Shown here in pieces: positions 7,404 to 16,793 of a DNA stretch of 64,000 nucleotides. The notes beneath the pieces were generated by a model. It did no database searches. It saw only the letters and a program-made list of their open reading frames with translations, and was not told where the DNA came from. The DNA is from Roseiconus lacunae. Lineage in GTDB: Bacteria; Planctomycetota; Planctomycetia; Pirellulales; Pirellulaceae. The translations under genes and the position numbers were made by a program. Every line of letters starts with the position of its first letter. Position 1 is the stretch's first letter. The stretch lies in NCBI RefSeq assembly GCF_008312935.1, contig NZ_VSZO01000001.1, positions 1,116,001 through 1,180,000 of the forward strand, written 5' to 3'.

Positions 7404-10048
7404 TGACACGACGAGTTCGCCCCGGCGACCAGTACAATATCACCGCCACCGAGTACAACCGGCTGTTGGCGGCGGCCGATGCACTGCACAAGAATCGGTT
7501 GCCCGGTGGAGGCGGACCACGGACATACCTGCAGAACGCGGCGACGGTTCGCGTTCACAACATCACAACGCAGACGATTCCGATTGGTGGCGCGGCTGGA
7601 TTCGTTCAGCCACTGACCGACCCGCTCGATGGTCCGGTCGAACTCGCTCGATTCGTCCGTGATGCGACAATCAAAGTTGGCAAACCTGGAGCGAGTGCTT
7701 CCACGGGTCGCGTGGGCGTCGCGATCGAACCGATCGCCGAAGACAAAATTGGTCGCGTCGTCTTCGATGGCGTTGTCGCGGCTCAAGTCAATATCACCAA
7801 GACCTGGCATGACTTTGCCGACGCATCACTGTCGCCGAGCTTCTATCTGGAATCCAAACCAGAGGGTTCGGCCCAGATCCTCTGGCGACGAAATCCGACG
7901 GAAACCGGTTTGCAGTGGGCAGTCGTCCGGGTTGGTCATCCGACCGACATCGCACATTTGGTCAAGGTTCCGGTCGGCGGCATCAGCGCCCGCCAGGGGA
8001 CGACGACCGGCAGCGGGACATGTGATCTCCACCGACTAGACCAATCCGGCAACATCGAACCGGTGTTGGATGTCGACGGCGAACGGGTCCGCATCGTTGC
8101 TCGGAATCACTCGGCCCAGCGGATCCGCGGGCCAATCGAGGGTGCCGGGGACCAGTATCTATCGGTCACCTTCGACGGCAACCAATCGTGGGTGCTTGAC
8201 CCGCCCAAGCAAACGCTACTCTGCAAACCAACCAAAAGAATCAAAGCCAAATCTTGGGGCACGGCTCGCGAGCTGCGATTTGACGGGACGCAGTGGCGAC
8301 CGATCGGTGTCAACGTTTCAGTCTACAACGTCTGCGACTACGCGCTCTTGGCATCGCAGCAGATCGTTTGCCATTTCCATGAGGACACCTCGGCCTACCT
8401 CACGATTGGGTGCCGTTGCTGCGATGGCAGTAGTTCAAGCTCCAGCAGTTCATCGTCCAGCTCCAGCAGCAGCTCATCGTCAAGCAGCTCCTCGTCGGGT
8501 AGTTCATCATCAAGTGACTCGTCGTCTGGCAGTAGCTCTAGCAGCGCATCGTCCAGCCAAAGTTCATCGAGCAGCCTGGAATCATCCAGCTCGAGCAGTC
8601 TTTCGTCGAGTTCCAGCAGCTCGCTTTCTAGCTCTTCATCAAGCTCGCTTTCGTCGTCGTCCAGCAGCTCATCGTCATCATCAGGATCTAGCTCATCCAG
8701 CAGTTCCGTCAGTTCGTCGGAATCCAGCTCAAGTTCGTCATCGAGTTCATCCAGCTCGTCTTCCGGCAGTTCCTCATCGTCCAGTTCGTCATCATCCAGC
8801 AGCAGTTCCTCATCGAGTGATTCAAGTTCATCCAAAAGCAGCGAATCGAGTTCATCAAGCGGATCCTCGGACTCGTCAAGTCAGTCATCCAGTGACAGCT
8901 CAGCGTCATCTTCTGACTCGTCGGAATCGTCCGATTCGAAGTCTGAATCGTCCGATGCATCGAGTTCCGATTCGTCATCCAGCAATTCATCCCAAAGCAG
9001 CAGCGAATCTGAATCAAGCGAATCTCAGAGCGAAAGCGAATCGAGCCGCTCCTACAGCGAGCCGAGTTACTCAGGACCTAGTTCGTCATCAAACTCATCC
9101 GATTCATCTTCCGGATCTCAGTCGGCGAGTTCGTCGGGATCGGAATCGAGTGATTCGGATAGCGACTCGTACAGCTCAGCCAGCAATAGCGAACTATCCA
9201 GCACAAGCGAGTCAGTCTCTGCGTCATCTGGATCCAAGTCCGCATCAAGCGAGTCGGGAAGCGATTCAGGAAGCGACTCACACAGCGCATCTGCAAGCGA
9301 ATCGTATTCTCAGCCCAGCCATTCACGCTCTTACTCCGCTTCAGCAAGCAGTCACAGCGAATCGGAATCAAGCCAATCACAATCCGAGTCGAAATCCGAA
9401 TCAGAGAGTGAATCGCATTCGCAATCGACAAGCGAATCGGTAAGCGAATCGGTAAGCGAACCAAGCTACTCGCGAGAATCGTCCGCGAGCGAATCGCACT
9501 CCTACAGCCAGTCCGACTCGGGGAGTGGCTCGGTATCCGTCAGTGGATCTCTAAGCGAGTCCGGTTCACTAAGCGGTTCCGCCTCGCAATCAACGAGTGA
9601 ATCCGAGTCAGGTAGTGATTCCAAATCAGCGTCCGACAGCCGTTCAAAATCGCAATCGGATAGCGGATCGCAATCAACCTCCGATAGCGACCGCCCCAGC
9701 GACAGCATTGATGATCCCAGTGTCGGTGATTCATCGGCAAGCGATAGTGAACCACCGTCAGAAAGTCATCCATCAACTTCTGACTCCGATCGACCAAGCC
9801 ATAGCAGCGACCACAGTTCCGATCGCCCCAGCGAAAGTCGATCTGAATCCAGCGAAGGATCCGAACGACCGAGCCATAGTGACAGCGAACCGCCGTCCGA
9901 GGACAGCAGCGGATCGAGCGAACCGTGCAACAGCACCTGGATCTGGTCTTGCGGTTGGGAATTAGTCGATAGCGACTGCGAAGATCCCGGCGAGCCGCCG
10001 AGCAGTTCCGGAGCCTACGACGGTCAAGTTGCAGGGATGACCGCATGA
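7403..10048 (+). CDS. Phage tail-associated protein with a ~500-residue serine-rich tract
   Basis: 881 aa. Residues 1-335 are an ordinary beta-rich domain ending in a Cys pair region (TIGCRCCDG). Residues ~340-840 are low-complexity Ser with sparse Gly, Asp, Glu, Gln, Lys and Tyr; serine codons are mixed (AGC, AGT, TCA, TCG, TCC), so the tract is maintained as protein rather than as a simple DNA repeat. The C-terminus has three Cys (CNSTWIWSCGWELVDSDCED). Likely a fibre or adhesin at the tail tip. Downstream glycosyltransferase genes suggest it may be heavily glycosylated. Confidence 0.7.
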   Translation: MTRRVRPGDQYNITATEYNRLLAAADALHKNRLPGGGGPRTYLQNAATVRVHNITTQTIPIGGAAGFVQPLTDPLDGPVELARFVRDATIKVGKPGASASTGRVGVAIEPIAEDKIGRVVFDGVVAAQVNITKTWHDFADASLSPSFYLESKPEGSAQILWRRNPTETGLQWAVVRVGHPTDIAHLVKVPVGGISARQGTTTGSGTCDLHRLDQSGNIEPVLDVDGERVRIVARNHSAQRIRGPIEGAGDQYLSVTFDGNQSWVLDPPKQTLLCKPTKRIKAKSWGTARELRFDGTQWRPIGVNVSVYNVCDYALLASQQIVCHFHEDTSAYLTIGCRCCDGSSSSSSSSSSSSSSSSSSSSSSSGSSSSSDSSSGSSSSSASSSQSSSSSLESSSSSSLSSSSSSSLSSSSSSSLSSSSSSSSSSSGSSSSSSSVSSSESSSSSSSSSSSSSSGSSSSSSSSSSSSSSSSSDSSSSKSSESSSSSGSSDSSSQSSSDSSASSSDSSESSDSKSESSDASSSDSSSSNSSQSSSESESSESQSESESSRSYSEPSYSGPSSSSNSSDSSSGSQSASSSGSESSDSDSDSYSSASNSELSSTSESVSASSGSKSASSESGSDSGSDSHSASASESYSQPSHSRSYSASASSHSESESSQSQSESKSESESESHSQSTSESVSESVSEPSYSRESSASESHSYSQSDSGSGSVSVSGSLSESGSLSGSASQSTSESESGSDSKSASDSRSKSQSDSGSQSTSDSDRPSDSIDDPSVGDSSASDSEPPSESHPSTSDSDRPSHSSDHSSDRPSESRSESSEGSERPSHSDSEPPSEDSSGSSEPCNSTWIWSCGWELVDSDCEDPGEPPSSSGAYDGQVAGMTA

Positions 10049-10611
10049 TTCACTGTCCCCACCTGACCCAAGACAACGCCTGTGAAGTCGCCGGACAAAT
10101 GGCTGGCTGCAAGGTCCGAACGACGCCTTCAGCGTGCAACGCCTGCCAAGCCAACGAAAACCCGAGAGCGATCAACTTGGTCACGATCGGCATGGCGGTG
10201 GTCAACAAGAAGCGCCGCAAACGGGACACTCGCGAACTCGAGTCACTGCTTCGCAACTATCTACCGGAGCGTGATGAACCCGAGACGATCAAGATCGATC
10301 GTTTTCGTCCTGGTCCTGGCAATGAACTGAAACGCATGTTGGCGTGGTTTGCCAAGCCGAGCGAAACGTGCAACTGCGAAACCCGAGTCGACACGATGAA
10401 CGACTGGGGCGCGGAAGGCTGTCGCCGCAACATCGACACGATCGTCGGCTGGTTACTTGAAGAAGCTCAATTAAGAGGTCTGCCCCATGGAAGGTTTACG
10501 GCTCGAATCGCCTGTGGACTCGTCAACACCGCCATCCGCAAGTTCGAACAAAAGTTCCCCGAAGGGGCATCCGAGCCGAACGACGATCTTGAAGACACAG
10601 TCGATCGTTGA
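10045..10611 (+). CDS. Cysteine-rich phage-associated hypothetical protein
   Basis: 188 aa, ATG 10045 overlapping the previous TGA. The N-terminus has paired cysteines (IHCPHLTQDNACEVAG, CKVRTTPSACNACQANE) that could bind metal, and a later CxC segment (ETCNCETRVDTMNDWGAEGC). Family not recognised. Such small Cys proteins often accompany tail-fibre and glycosyltransferase genes in planctomycete phage-like clusters, but a function cannot be given. Confidence 0.55.
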   Translation: MIHCPHLTQDNACEVAGQMAGCKVRTTPSACNACQANENPRAINLVTIGMAVVNKKRRKRDTRELESLLRNYLPERDEPETIKIDRFRPGPGNELKRMLAWFAKPSETCNCETRVDTMNDWGAEGCRRNIDTIVGWLLEEAQLRGLPHGRFTARIACGLVNTAIRKFEQKFPEGASEPNDDLEDTVDR

Positions 10612-11959
10612 TCGCTGTTTCCTGATTAACCTCGACCGCCGGCCTGATCGGTTGCGGGAATGGCTCGAACAGTTGCCCGATCCATGGCCATTGCCCGAAC
10701 CCGAGCGATTCCCGGCAATCGATGGCCGACATGTCGCCACACCGCCGCAATGGCGAGCCGGCAACGGAGCCTGGGGCTGTTATCGATCACATCTGTTGAT
10801 CTTGGAAAAGTGCCTAACCGAACACATCGATTCGTATGTGGTGTTTGAAGACGACGCGGGATTCACCGAAGACTTTGCCGAACGCTTCACCGCATTCGTC
10901 GATGAGTTGCCGGCCGATTGGGGACTGGCCTACCTGGGCGGCCAGCACCTCTACGCCGGCAAACATCCGCCGCAGAAGGTCAGCGAACATGTCTATCGTC
11001 CCTACAACGTCAATCGCACTCACGCCTTCATGGTCCGCGGTCGCGAGAACATGAAAGCGCTGTATCGGCACCTGACCTGGAACGACTGGCACCACAAACA
11101 CCACATCGATCATCACCTCGGTCGCTTCATTCAACGCCGCTACGAAGCACTCGTCCAGGGCAAGAACATTCAAAAGGAATCGATCGCCGTCTATACGCCC
11201 GATCGCTGGATGGTGGGACAGCTGCCGACGAAATCAAACATCTGCGGCCGGAAATGGAATCAGACGCGGTTTTTCAACGACGCCCGTAACGCTGATCATT
11301 CTGACGCACCATTCTTTGCGGTTCTCGGGCCGCATCGCGCTGGCACCTCCTGTGTTGCCATGGTCATGCATCATCTGGGCGTTCACATGGGCAACCAACT
11401 CGGCGGCTACGAGGCGACCGGCGGTGGCGAAGCGGTTGGACTCGCGCAGCTATGCGAGAAAGCCATGCGGTTTCCAGCGACCGACCCGGTGATCAGTGAC
11501 CAGCAGCTGACCCAGCAACTGAAATCCTGGATCGTCTCGCGGAAGTCAGAAGCAAACCGAGACAAAACGGTTGCCGGAGGAAAGTACCCGCATCTGTGTC
11601 GTTTCGCAGAGCACCTGCACGCGGGACTCGGCGATTCACTACGCATCATTGCAGTGAACCGAGACATCGAAGCCTCCATCCGCAGTTTGCAAGATCGCTC
11701 CCGAAAGCACGCCGGTCAATGGTTCGCTGCCGACGATGAGGAGTGCGAGCGATTGCAGCGGAGTCTGCTGGAACACCGCGATCGATTCATCGAGTTGCAT
11801 CCAGAGGTTCCGGTCTTCAAGATCGAGTTCGCCGAACTGACTGCTGAGCCAGATCGCATCATCGGCGAATTGATTGAATTCCTCGGCATTGAACCGACCG
11901 AGGACGAAATCGCCTCGGCCATCGCGCACGTCAACCCTGACCTAAGAAAGCACGGGTGA
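10589..11959 (+). CDS. GT25-family glycosyltransferase fused to a sulfotransferase-like domain
   Basis: About 456 aa. Residues ~5-210 are a family-25 glycosyltransferase (CFLINLDRRPDRLREW, GAWGCYRSHLLILEKCL, YVVFEDDAGFTEDFAERF with the acidic EDD). Residues ~235-456 resemble a sulfotransferase with a phosphosulfate-binding loop (AVLGPHRAGTSCVAMVMHHL). Start is uncertain: TTG 10589 begins just before the domain, whereas ATG 10487 would overlap the previous gene by 125 bp and add an unconserved tail. May modify a surface or tail glycan together with its neighbours. Confidence 0.7.
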   Translation: MKTQSIVDRCFLINLDRRPDRLREWLEQLPDPWPLPEPERFPAIDGRHVATPPQWRAGNGAWGCYRSHLLILEKCLTEHIDSYVVFEDDAGFTEDFAERFTAFVDELPADWGLAYLGGQHLYAGKHPPQKVSEHVYRPYNVNRTHAFMVRGRENMKALYRHLTWNDWHHKHHIDHHLGRFIQRRYEALVQGKNIQKESIAVYTPDRWMVGQLPTKSNICGRKWNQTRFFNDARNADHSDAPFFAVLGPHRAGTSCVAMVMHHLGVHMGNQLGGYEATGGGEAVGLAQLCEKAMRFPATDPVISDQQLTQQLKSWIVSRKSEANRDKTVAGGKYPHLCRFAEHLHAGLGDSLRIIAVNRDIEASIRSLQDRSRKHAGQWFAADDEECERLQRSLLEHRDRFIELHPEVPVFKIEFAELTAEPDRIIGELIEFLGIEPTEDEIASAIAHVNPDLRKHG

Positions 11960-11963
11960 TAGT

Positions 11964-12725
11964 ATGAGCGAAGCAAAGCAATTCACCCCCGACGATATCA
12001 CCTTCTGCATTAAGACCATCCATCGGCCGTGGTCCTGCCATCGGTTGGTGGAGTCACTGCGAACGCACTATTTTGATCCGAAAATCGTCGTGGTCGATGA
12101 TGGTCGGCCTGAGTTGCGGTTTTCGGTCAAGTATCCGGAGACTGCTAAACACTGCCGAGTGATTGATCTTGATCGTCACGACGTCGGAGTCGGTGTGGGG
12201 CGTAACACGGTGATCGACGCCGCCGAAACTGAATTCATTTTCTTACTCGACGACGATCACGTCATCACGCCGGACCTGCACCTCCATCGAGTTTACGAGC
12301 GGATCCAGCAGCACGATATCGACATCCTCGGCGTGCGTCAGGGAGACGGCGGCCGGCCGATGCTGTTTGCTCCGCTGATGAATGGTCAGCGGATCTGGAT
12401 GTTCCGAGGCGAACATCGGCGCATCGGCCCGCTGGCTTGGTGCGATATGTCCAGCAACGCATTTCTCGCGCGCCGAGACACGATCGCCAAGCTGCGATGG
12501 GATCCCGAAATCAAGACCTACGAACATTGGGAATTCTTCTACCGGGCCAGCCACATTGAAAAACTCAAAGTCGCCGTGGCGGAGGACTGCATGGTCGTTC
12601 ATGCCCACGTTGGAGCCAAACCCTACGGCGATCTGCGCTGCCGGCCAAAGTTCAGGAAGCTCGGCCTTCGCAAACATGGCTTCCATTCAATGCGATACCC
12701 AGGAGGCGGCATCGTCCATGCGTGA
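11964..12725 (+). CDS. Family-2-like (GT-A) glycosyltransferase
   Basis: 253 aa. GT-A fold start (DDITFCIKTIHRPWSCHRLV), nucleotide-binding segment (KIVVVDDGRPELRF) and a DxD-type motif (FIFLLDDDHVITPDLHLH). A conserved acceptor-side segment (KTYEHWEFFYRASH) is shared with the next gene, showing the two are tandem paralogs. Begins 4 bp after the previous stop; its 3' end overlaps the next ATG. Likely adds sugars to a phage or surface component; acceptor unknown. Confidence 0.75.
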   Translation: MSEAKQFTPDDITFCIKTIHRPWSCHRLVESLRTHYFDPKIVVVDDGRPELRFSVKYPETAKHCRVIDLDRHDVGVGVGRNTVIDAAETEFIFLLDDDHVITPDLHLHRVYERIQQHDIDILGVRQGDGGRPMLFAPLMNGQRIWMFRGEHRRIGPLAWCDMSSNAFLARRDTIAKLRWDPEIKTYEHWEFFYRASHIEKLKVAVAEDCMVVHAHVGAKPYGDLRCRPKFRKLGLRKHGFHSMRYPGGGIVHA

Positions 12726-13431
12726 TCAAGTCACATTCTGCATCAAGACGATCCATCGACCGCAGTGTTGCGCTGCACTCGTGCGGAGCATTCACGAGTA
12801 CTACGGAACCAATCGACCGGCGATCCATGTGCTCGACGATGGCAAACCGGAGTTGCGATTCTCTACCAATTGTCCGACCGAAGCGGCAATGGTGGACCAA
12901 TTGATCGAGACAGATTTCGATATTGGATTATCCGCAGGCCGCAATCGATTGCTCGACGCGAGCGAGACGCCAATCGTCGTCTTCACCGATGACGATCATT
13001 TGGTGACGCAGCGAACAAGACTTCCGGAGCTGGTCGACAAGCTCAATAAGCACAACGACATCGATCTGCTCGCGGCCCTGAGCAACGATGAGGAGCGTCC
13101 GCGATTACTGAGAAGCAACGGTCGTCGTCTCCGTATCCATCGTGGCGCTCTGAAACAACGAGGCTCGATTCGTTGGTGCCACTACGTGGGCAATTGCTTC
13201 GTCGCCTACCGCGACATTCTGCAAGCGATCCGTTGGGACGAGTCTCTGAAGGTTGAAGAACACTGGGATTTCTTTTGGCGATGCAAAGTCGCTGGCGTCA
13301 ATGTGGCCTGCGACGTCTCCCATTCATTCAAGCATGAACACATCGATCCGCCCGGCTACAAGCGACATCGTCCGCAATTCCTAAAACGCGGGCTGGAGAA
13401 ACACGGTTTGGAGCAGGTGATTTGGCGATGA
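12718..13431 (+). CDS. Family-2-like glycosyltransferase, paralog of the preceding gene
   Basis: 237 aa from ATG 12718, preceded by a good Shine-Dalgarno (AGGAGG at 12701-12706). It parallels the previous protein: DQVTFCIKTIHRPQCCAALV, VLDDGKPELRFS, PIVVFTDDDHLVTQ and EEHWDFFWRCK. The longer upstream open frame is out of frame with the paralog and is ignored. TGA overlaps the radical-SAM ATG (ATGA), so it is coupled to that gene. Confidence 0.75.
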   Translation: MRDQVTFCIKTIHRPQCCAALVRSIHEYYGTNRPAIHVLDDGKPELRFSTNCPTEAAMVDQLIETDFDIGLSAGRNRLLDASETPIVVFTDDDHLVTQRTRLPELVDKLNKHNDIDLLAALSNDEERPRLLRSNGRRLRIHRGALKQRGSIRWCHYVGNCFVAYRDILQAIRWDESLKVEEHWDFFWRCKVAGVNVACDVSHSFKHEHIDPPGYKRHRPQFLKRGLEKHGLEQVIWR

Positions 13432-14234
13432 TCGACCTTCCGGCGTTGGAGTATCACCTCGCACACGGTTGCAATTTATCGTGTCAGCAGTGCAGTCATT
13501 ACAGCAATTTCCGCTTGGCGGGCACGATGCCTACGCCTGCTGATGCAAAAGCGGAATACGAAGTCTGGAATCATCGCATCCTACCGAAGCGATTCGCATT
13601 GCTCGGCGGTGAACCATTGCTGAACCCAAACTTGATCGAGCATCTGCGATTGGCTCGCGCGTGTTGGCCTCACTCGGATCTGATGTTAGTAACCAACGGG
13701 TTTTTCTTTGCTCGGCATCCCGCGCTTCCGAGAACTCTTATCGAGACCAATTGCCGGCTTGAGGTCAGTCAGCATGGTACCCACCCGTCATACCTCGATC
13801 GATTCCACGAGGTGAAACAGACTGTTTGGCGATGGCGAGAAGAGCATCCCGGTATTCAGATCAAGATTCGACAGTCGCATCGCGGTTGGATGCGGCAATA
13901 CAACGTCAAAGATGGTAAGCCGGTTCCCTTCGATTCCGAACCGAAATCGGCCTATCGGGTTTGTATGCAGAAAACCTGCACGCAACTTTATCAAGCAAAG
14001 CTCTGGAAATGTCCAGCGCTCGCGTACCACGCACAACTCGAAGCAAAGCTGAAGTTGCACCACCTACCGCAATGGCAACCGTTCCGCGATTACCAAGCCT
14101 GCTCACCGGACGCGAGCGACGATGAAGTTCGCCGGTTCTTGCAGACAAAAGCGATTCACCAGTGCGGACTGTGTCCATCGAACCGCACCCAGTTTGTTCA
14201 TCCAAATCCATTGCAACGGAGTGCCCTGCGATGA
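13428..14234 (+). CDS. Radical SAM protein
   Basis: 268 aa from ATG 13428. The CX3CX2C cluster motif is clear (HGCNLSCQQCSHY), followed by the GGE motif (FALLGGEPLLNPNLIEH) and late cysteines (CMQKTCTQLYQ, CGLCPSNRTQF) that could hold an auxiliary cluster (SPASM/twitch-like). Expected chemistry: reductive cleavage of S-adenosylmethionine to a 5'-deoxyadenosyl radical. In this operon it could modify a peptide or a sugar; substrate unknown. The C-terminal 75 bp are duplicated at 53.06-53.14 kb. Confidence 0.85.
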   Translation: MIDLPALEYHLAHGCNLSCQQCSHYSNFRLAGTMPTPADAKAEYEVWNHRILPKRFALLGGEPLLNPNLIEHLRLARACWPHSDLMLVTNGFFFARHPALPRTLIETNCRLEVSQHGTHPSYLDRFHEVKQTVWRWREEHPGIQIKIRQSHRGWMRQYNVKDGKPVPFDSEPKSAYRVCMQKTCTQLYQAKLWKCPALAYHAQLEAKLKLHHLPQWQPFRDYQACSPDASDDEVRRFLQTKAIHQCGLCPSNRTQFVHPNPLQRSALR

Positions 14235-14650
14235 CCCCGCATGATTCGTTCGAACCCGAAATGCCGCCGCCTCCATTCATTCCGCCGTTTGATCCGCCCG
14301 GTAGCGAGTCGCCATCGTTGCCCGCCGATCCCGATCCGCCGGAAGGATCCAGCACCGACGATGAGACGTCCAGCTCGGGATCGCGGCCCGACTGGTGGCC
14401 CGAGGATTGGCCGTGGCCGCCGGAACCCGAAGAACCCGTCGTGATCGAAGCCCCGCCGCCGATCCACACTTGGCCGCGACTGCCGCCCGACCATCCGTAC
14501 TACGTACCGCCTGGCTACTCCGCGCCGGACAACCTGCCGCCCGGTCACCCCGGTGAGTACTATCCTGGCATGCCGCCGTATCCAGTCGTTCACCCGGTAC
14601 CGGATGAACCGGAAGGCTCGACTGGAGATGGAAGCTTCACCAGTCAATGA
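14231..14650 (+). CDS. Proline-rich low-complexity protein
   Basis: 139 aa from ATG 14231 (ATGA overlap with the radical-SAM stop). Over a third Pro plus Glu, Ser and Tyr (MPPPPFIPPFDPPG, PGHPGEYYPGMPPYPVV). No catalytic domain; it resembles structural linkers or collar/fibre tips of phages. Last gene of the tail operon; it overlaps the convergent Zn-ribbon gene by 7 bp. Part of it (around residues 90-125) is repeated at 53.15-53.25 kb. Confidence 0.6.
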   Translation: MTPHDSFEPEMPPPPFIPPFDPPGSESPSLPADPDPPEGSSTDDETSSSGSRPDWWPEDWPWPPEPEEPVVIEAPPPIHTWPRLPPDHPYYVPPGYSAPDNLPPGHPGEYYPGMPPYPVVHPVPDEPEGSTGDGSFTSQ

Positions 14651-14835
14651 CGCTTCTTGCTCTTCCAGGTTCCACCGTATTGATAGTGTGGATTGTCAGG
14701 TTTGACTTTGCCGAGGCAGGTCGGGCAAACGAAAATCCAGTCGCCGTCTTCCTCGACGCGAACCCGGTAGAGAACATCGTTGGTTTCATTGCAGCGACCG
14801 CAGGGCTTTGTCCTGACTCGTTTGATCTTCGCCAA
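14644..14835 (-). CDS. Small zinc-ribbon protein
   Basis: 63 aa. Two CxxC pairs (KPCGRCNETND and FVCPTCLGK) separated by ~26 residues form a probable zinc ribbon; the rest is basic (KIKRVRT, TWKSKKRH). Probably binds nucleic acid or supports another complex. It is divergent in style from the phage operon and is transcribed with the TIGR03643 gene, whose stop lies 5 bp upstream. Confidence 0.65.
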   Translation of the reverse strand: MAKIKRVRTKPCGRCNETNDVLYRVRVEEDGDWIFVCPTCLGKVKPDNPHYQYGGTWKSKKRH

Positions 14836-14840
14836 CGTGG

Positions 14841-15116
14841 TTATCCTCGCTGAGACGACGCTCGGAACCGCCGGAGTTCGTCGCCGTTCACGGTTTTGGC
14901 GAACTTGGCCTCATGCTTGGTGACTCGCCCCTGAGTTCGCTTTCGCCAGAGCTTGAAGGAACTTGGCTTCATCTCTCGACGCATCAACTTAATGACGTCG
15001 CCCGGGGACAGGCCGAACTGGTCCTGGATGGCGTCAAAGCTGGTGCGATCTTCCCAGGCCATCATGATGACACGATCGATCTCGCCTCTCGATAGTTCCG
15101 GTTGGCCTTCGCCCAT
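14841..15116 (-). CDS. TIGR03643/DUF2805 family protein
   Basis: 91 aa from ATG 15116, which has GGAG 9 bp upstream; the longer frame to 15146 adds an unconserved tail. Family signature: GEIDRVIMMAWEDRTSFDAI, FGLSPGDVIKLMRREMKPSS, FKLWRKRTQGRVTKH. Small helical protein common in bacteria, function unknown, often near cryptochrome/photolyase genes. A 45-bp piece of its start region is repeated at 53.25 kb. Confidence 0.85.
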   Translation of the reverse strand: MGEGQPELSRGEIDRVIMMAWEDRTSFDAIQDQFGLSPGDVIKLMRREMKPSSFKLWRKRTQGRVTKHEAKFAKTVNGDELRRFRASSQRG

Positions 15117-15257
15117 TAATGTTTCTCCAAAGACTTTGCACCCCATACGATTTGCTCAAGGGCAGGATTGGCAAGTGTCAATGGCAGCATGGCCGTTGCT
15201 AGCCGGGTGCCTACAGTAAGACAGTCAAGAAAGTTCAAAACGATGGAGTTGGGACGG

Positions 15258-15914
15258 ATGAAACGAGCAATGATCTATATCGCGGGATTCCTCGGAGTCG
15301 CTCTGGTCTGCACGTTCGCCCTGGCGATGACCACTCGAGCGGGGTACGAGTCAGCCGAATACAAAGTGATCGAGTCCGACGGCAGTTTTGAAGTCCGCGA
15401 ATACCCGAACTTGATGCTGGTCGCGACCGATTCCAAGATGGACTCGCAAGGTCGGGATGGAAGCTTCATGCGACTGTTCCAGTACATCAGCGGAGCCAAC
15501 GAAGCTGAGCAGAAGATCGCGATGACGACGCCGGTATTCATGGAAGGCGAAATCGGCAAGTCAGAAGTCTCGATGGGGTTTGTGATGCCCAAAGAAGTCG
15601 CGGCAAAGGGAGCTCCCGATCCGAAAGGTGAAGGCGTGAAACTGCGAGAGCGAAAGGGCGGCCGGTTCGCCGTGGTTCGCTTCCCCGGCAAGCTCGATTC
15701 CAAGCTCGCCAAAGAAAAAGAAACCGAGCTGCGTGAATGGATGAAGAGTCAAGGCTTGGAAGGAGAGGAGTCGGCGGAGGCGGCTGGTTACGATCCGCCG
15801 TTCACTCCAGCAGCGCTCCGCCGGAACGAGATCCTGATCCGCATGAAAACGTCGGTTGAGGAACCCGAGAAAGGCGATTCGGAGTCTGACAGCGAGACGG
15901 CGCAGGACTCATGA
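15258..15914 (+). CDS. SOUL-family heme-binding protein
   Basis: 218 aa from ATG 15258 (Shine-Dalgarno-like GGAG/GGGA upstream). N-terminal hydrophobic signal ([20 protein letters not shown]) then the SOUL domain: [45 protein letters not shown] and [12 protein letters not shown] proteins bind heme or related tetrapyrroles, here probably anchored outside the inner membrane. Its TGA overlaps the ATG of the DCC-family gene. Confidence 0.85.
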   Translation: MKRAMIYIAGFLGVALVCTFALAMTTRAGYESAEYKVIESDGSFEVREYPNLMLVATDSKMDSQGRDGSFMRLFQYISGANEAEQKIAMTTPVFMEGEIGKSEVSMGFVMPKEVAAKGAPDPKGEGVKLRERKGGRFAVVRFPGKLDSKLAKEKETELREWMKSQGLEGEESAEAAGYDPPFTPAALRRNEILIRMKTSVEEPEKGDSESDSETAQDS

Positions 15915-16306
15915 GCAGCGAAGTGAACAACGACTGGCAGGTGGAGGTTTTCTACGACGGTGAGTGTCCACTTTGCCTGCGCGAGATCAAACTGCTTCGT
16001 CGACTCGATCGAAAGCATCGAATTCGCTTTACCGACATCGCCGACCCTTCGTTTAGCCCGGCAAGCTACGCAATGACAATGAAAGACTTCATGGACGAGA
16101 TCCAAGGTCGGTTGCCCAGTGGCGAGTGGATCACGGGCGTCGAGGTCTTTCGTCGACTGTATGCCGCCGTTGGCCTGAAGCCGATTGTCTCGCTCACTCG
16201 CCTGCCCGGCATCTCGCACGGCCTCGAGTTCGGCTATCGCGTCTTTGCTAAGAACCGCTTGCGATTGACGGGGCGCTGCGACGATGGAACTTGCAGGGTC
16301 AACTAG
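15911..16306 (+). CDS. DCC (DUF393) thiol-disulfide oxidoreductase-like protein
   Basis: 131 aa. Begins with the family's DGxCPLC motif ([20 protein letters not shown]), followed by IRFTDIAD and [15 protein letters not shown]. The CxxC lies at the thioredoxin-like active site. Such proteins are predicted redox proteins, often with membrane partners; here it is coupled to the SOUL protein by ATGA, suggesting a shared heme or redox context. Confidence 0.8.
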   Translation: MSSEVNNDWQVEVFYDGECPLCLREIKLLRRLDRKHRIRFTDIADPSFSPASYAMTMKDFMDEIQGRLPSGEWITGVEVFRRLYAAVGLKPIVSLTRLPGISHGLEFGYRVFAKNRLRLTGRCDDGTCRVN

Positions 16307-16793
16307 CTTCGGCTTGAACGGCTCGCTGCATTCGATAGTTGGTCATCCATACTCCGCGGCACTCGACGGACTGCTCGCGAACGACGCTAAAGCCCATTCG
16401 CTGGAAGAATGGTTTTGCGGTGATACTGGCGTCCGTCGTGATCTCTTCGATTGAATGATCGATGGCGTCGTTTAGAAGTCTTCTAACAAGTCCGCGAGCG
16501 ATACCGCGGCCCTGATGGTCGGCGGATACAAACAGGCGATCGAGATGTCCTGCCCGTGTCATATCGGTGAAGCCAACGATACAACCATCTACCGTTGCAA
16601 CGTAAGCGAAACGATCATGGAACCGTGCACGCCATGTTTCAAGATCTATCGTCGGTGAAGCCCACGCCGCGATCTGGTCGGGCGTGTAGTCGCGTGAATT
16701 AACACGATGGACGCAATCCCTGAACAATGCCAAACACGTTTCTGCGTCCTGTGGTCTGAACGGTCTAAGCTGTAGTGATGCAGCACCGCCCAT
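16299..16793 (-). CDS. GNAT N-acetyltransferase
   Basis: 164 aa. GNAT core: [37 protein letters not shown] (acetyl-CoA pyrophosphate loop Q/RxxGxG/A) and [14 protein letters not shown]. Transfers an acetyl group from acetyl-CoA to an unknown amine. The start ATG 16793 overlaps the stop of the upstream GNAT gene (TGATG), so the two acetyltransferases form one operon. Confidence 0.85.
   Translation of the reverse strand: MGGAASLQLRPFRPQDAETCLALFRDCVHRVNSRDYTPDQIAAWASPTIDLETWRARFHDRFAYVATVDGCIVGFTDMTRAGHLDRLFVSADHQGRGIARGLVRRLLNDAIDHSIEEITTDASITAKPFFQRMGFSVVREQSVECRGVWMTNYRMQRAVQAEAS

Noticed and set aside
8395-9464. Long antisense ORFs inside the serine-rich gene (Asp/Glu/Leu-rich, Met/Arg-rich)
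   Set aside because: Low-complexity shadows of the Ser codons; no start signal or domain.
8424-9900. CRISPR-like or simple-sequence array
   Set aside because: The repeats are mixed serine codons within an open frame, with no constant repeat-spacer periodicity. No CRISPR was seen elsewhere.
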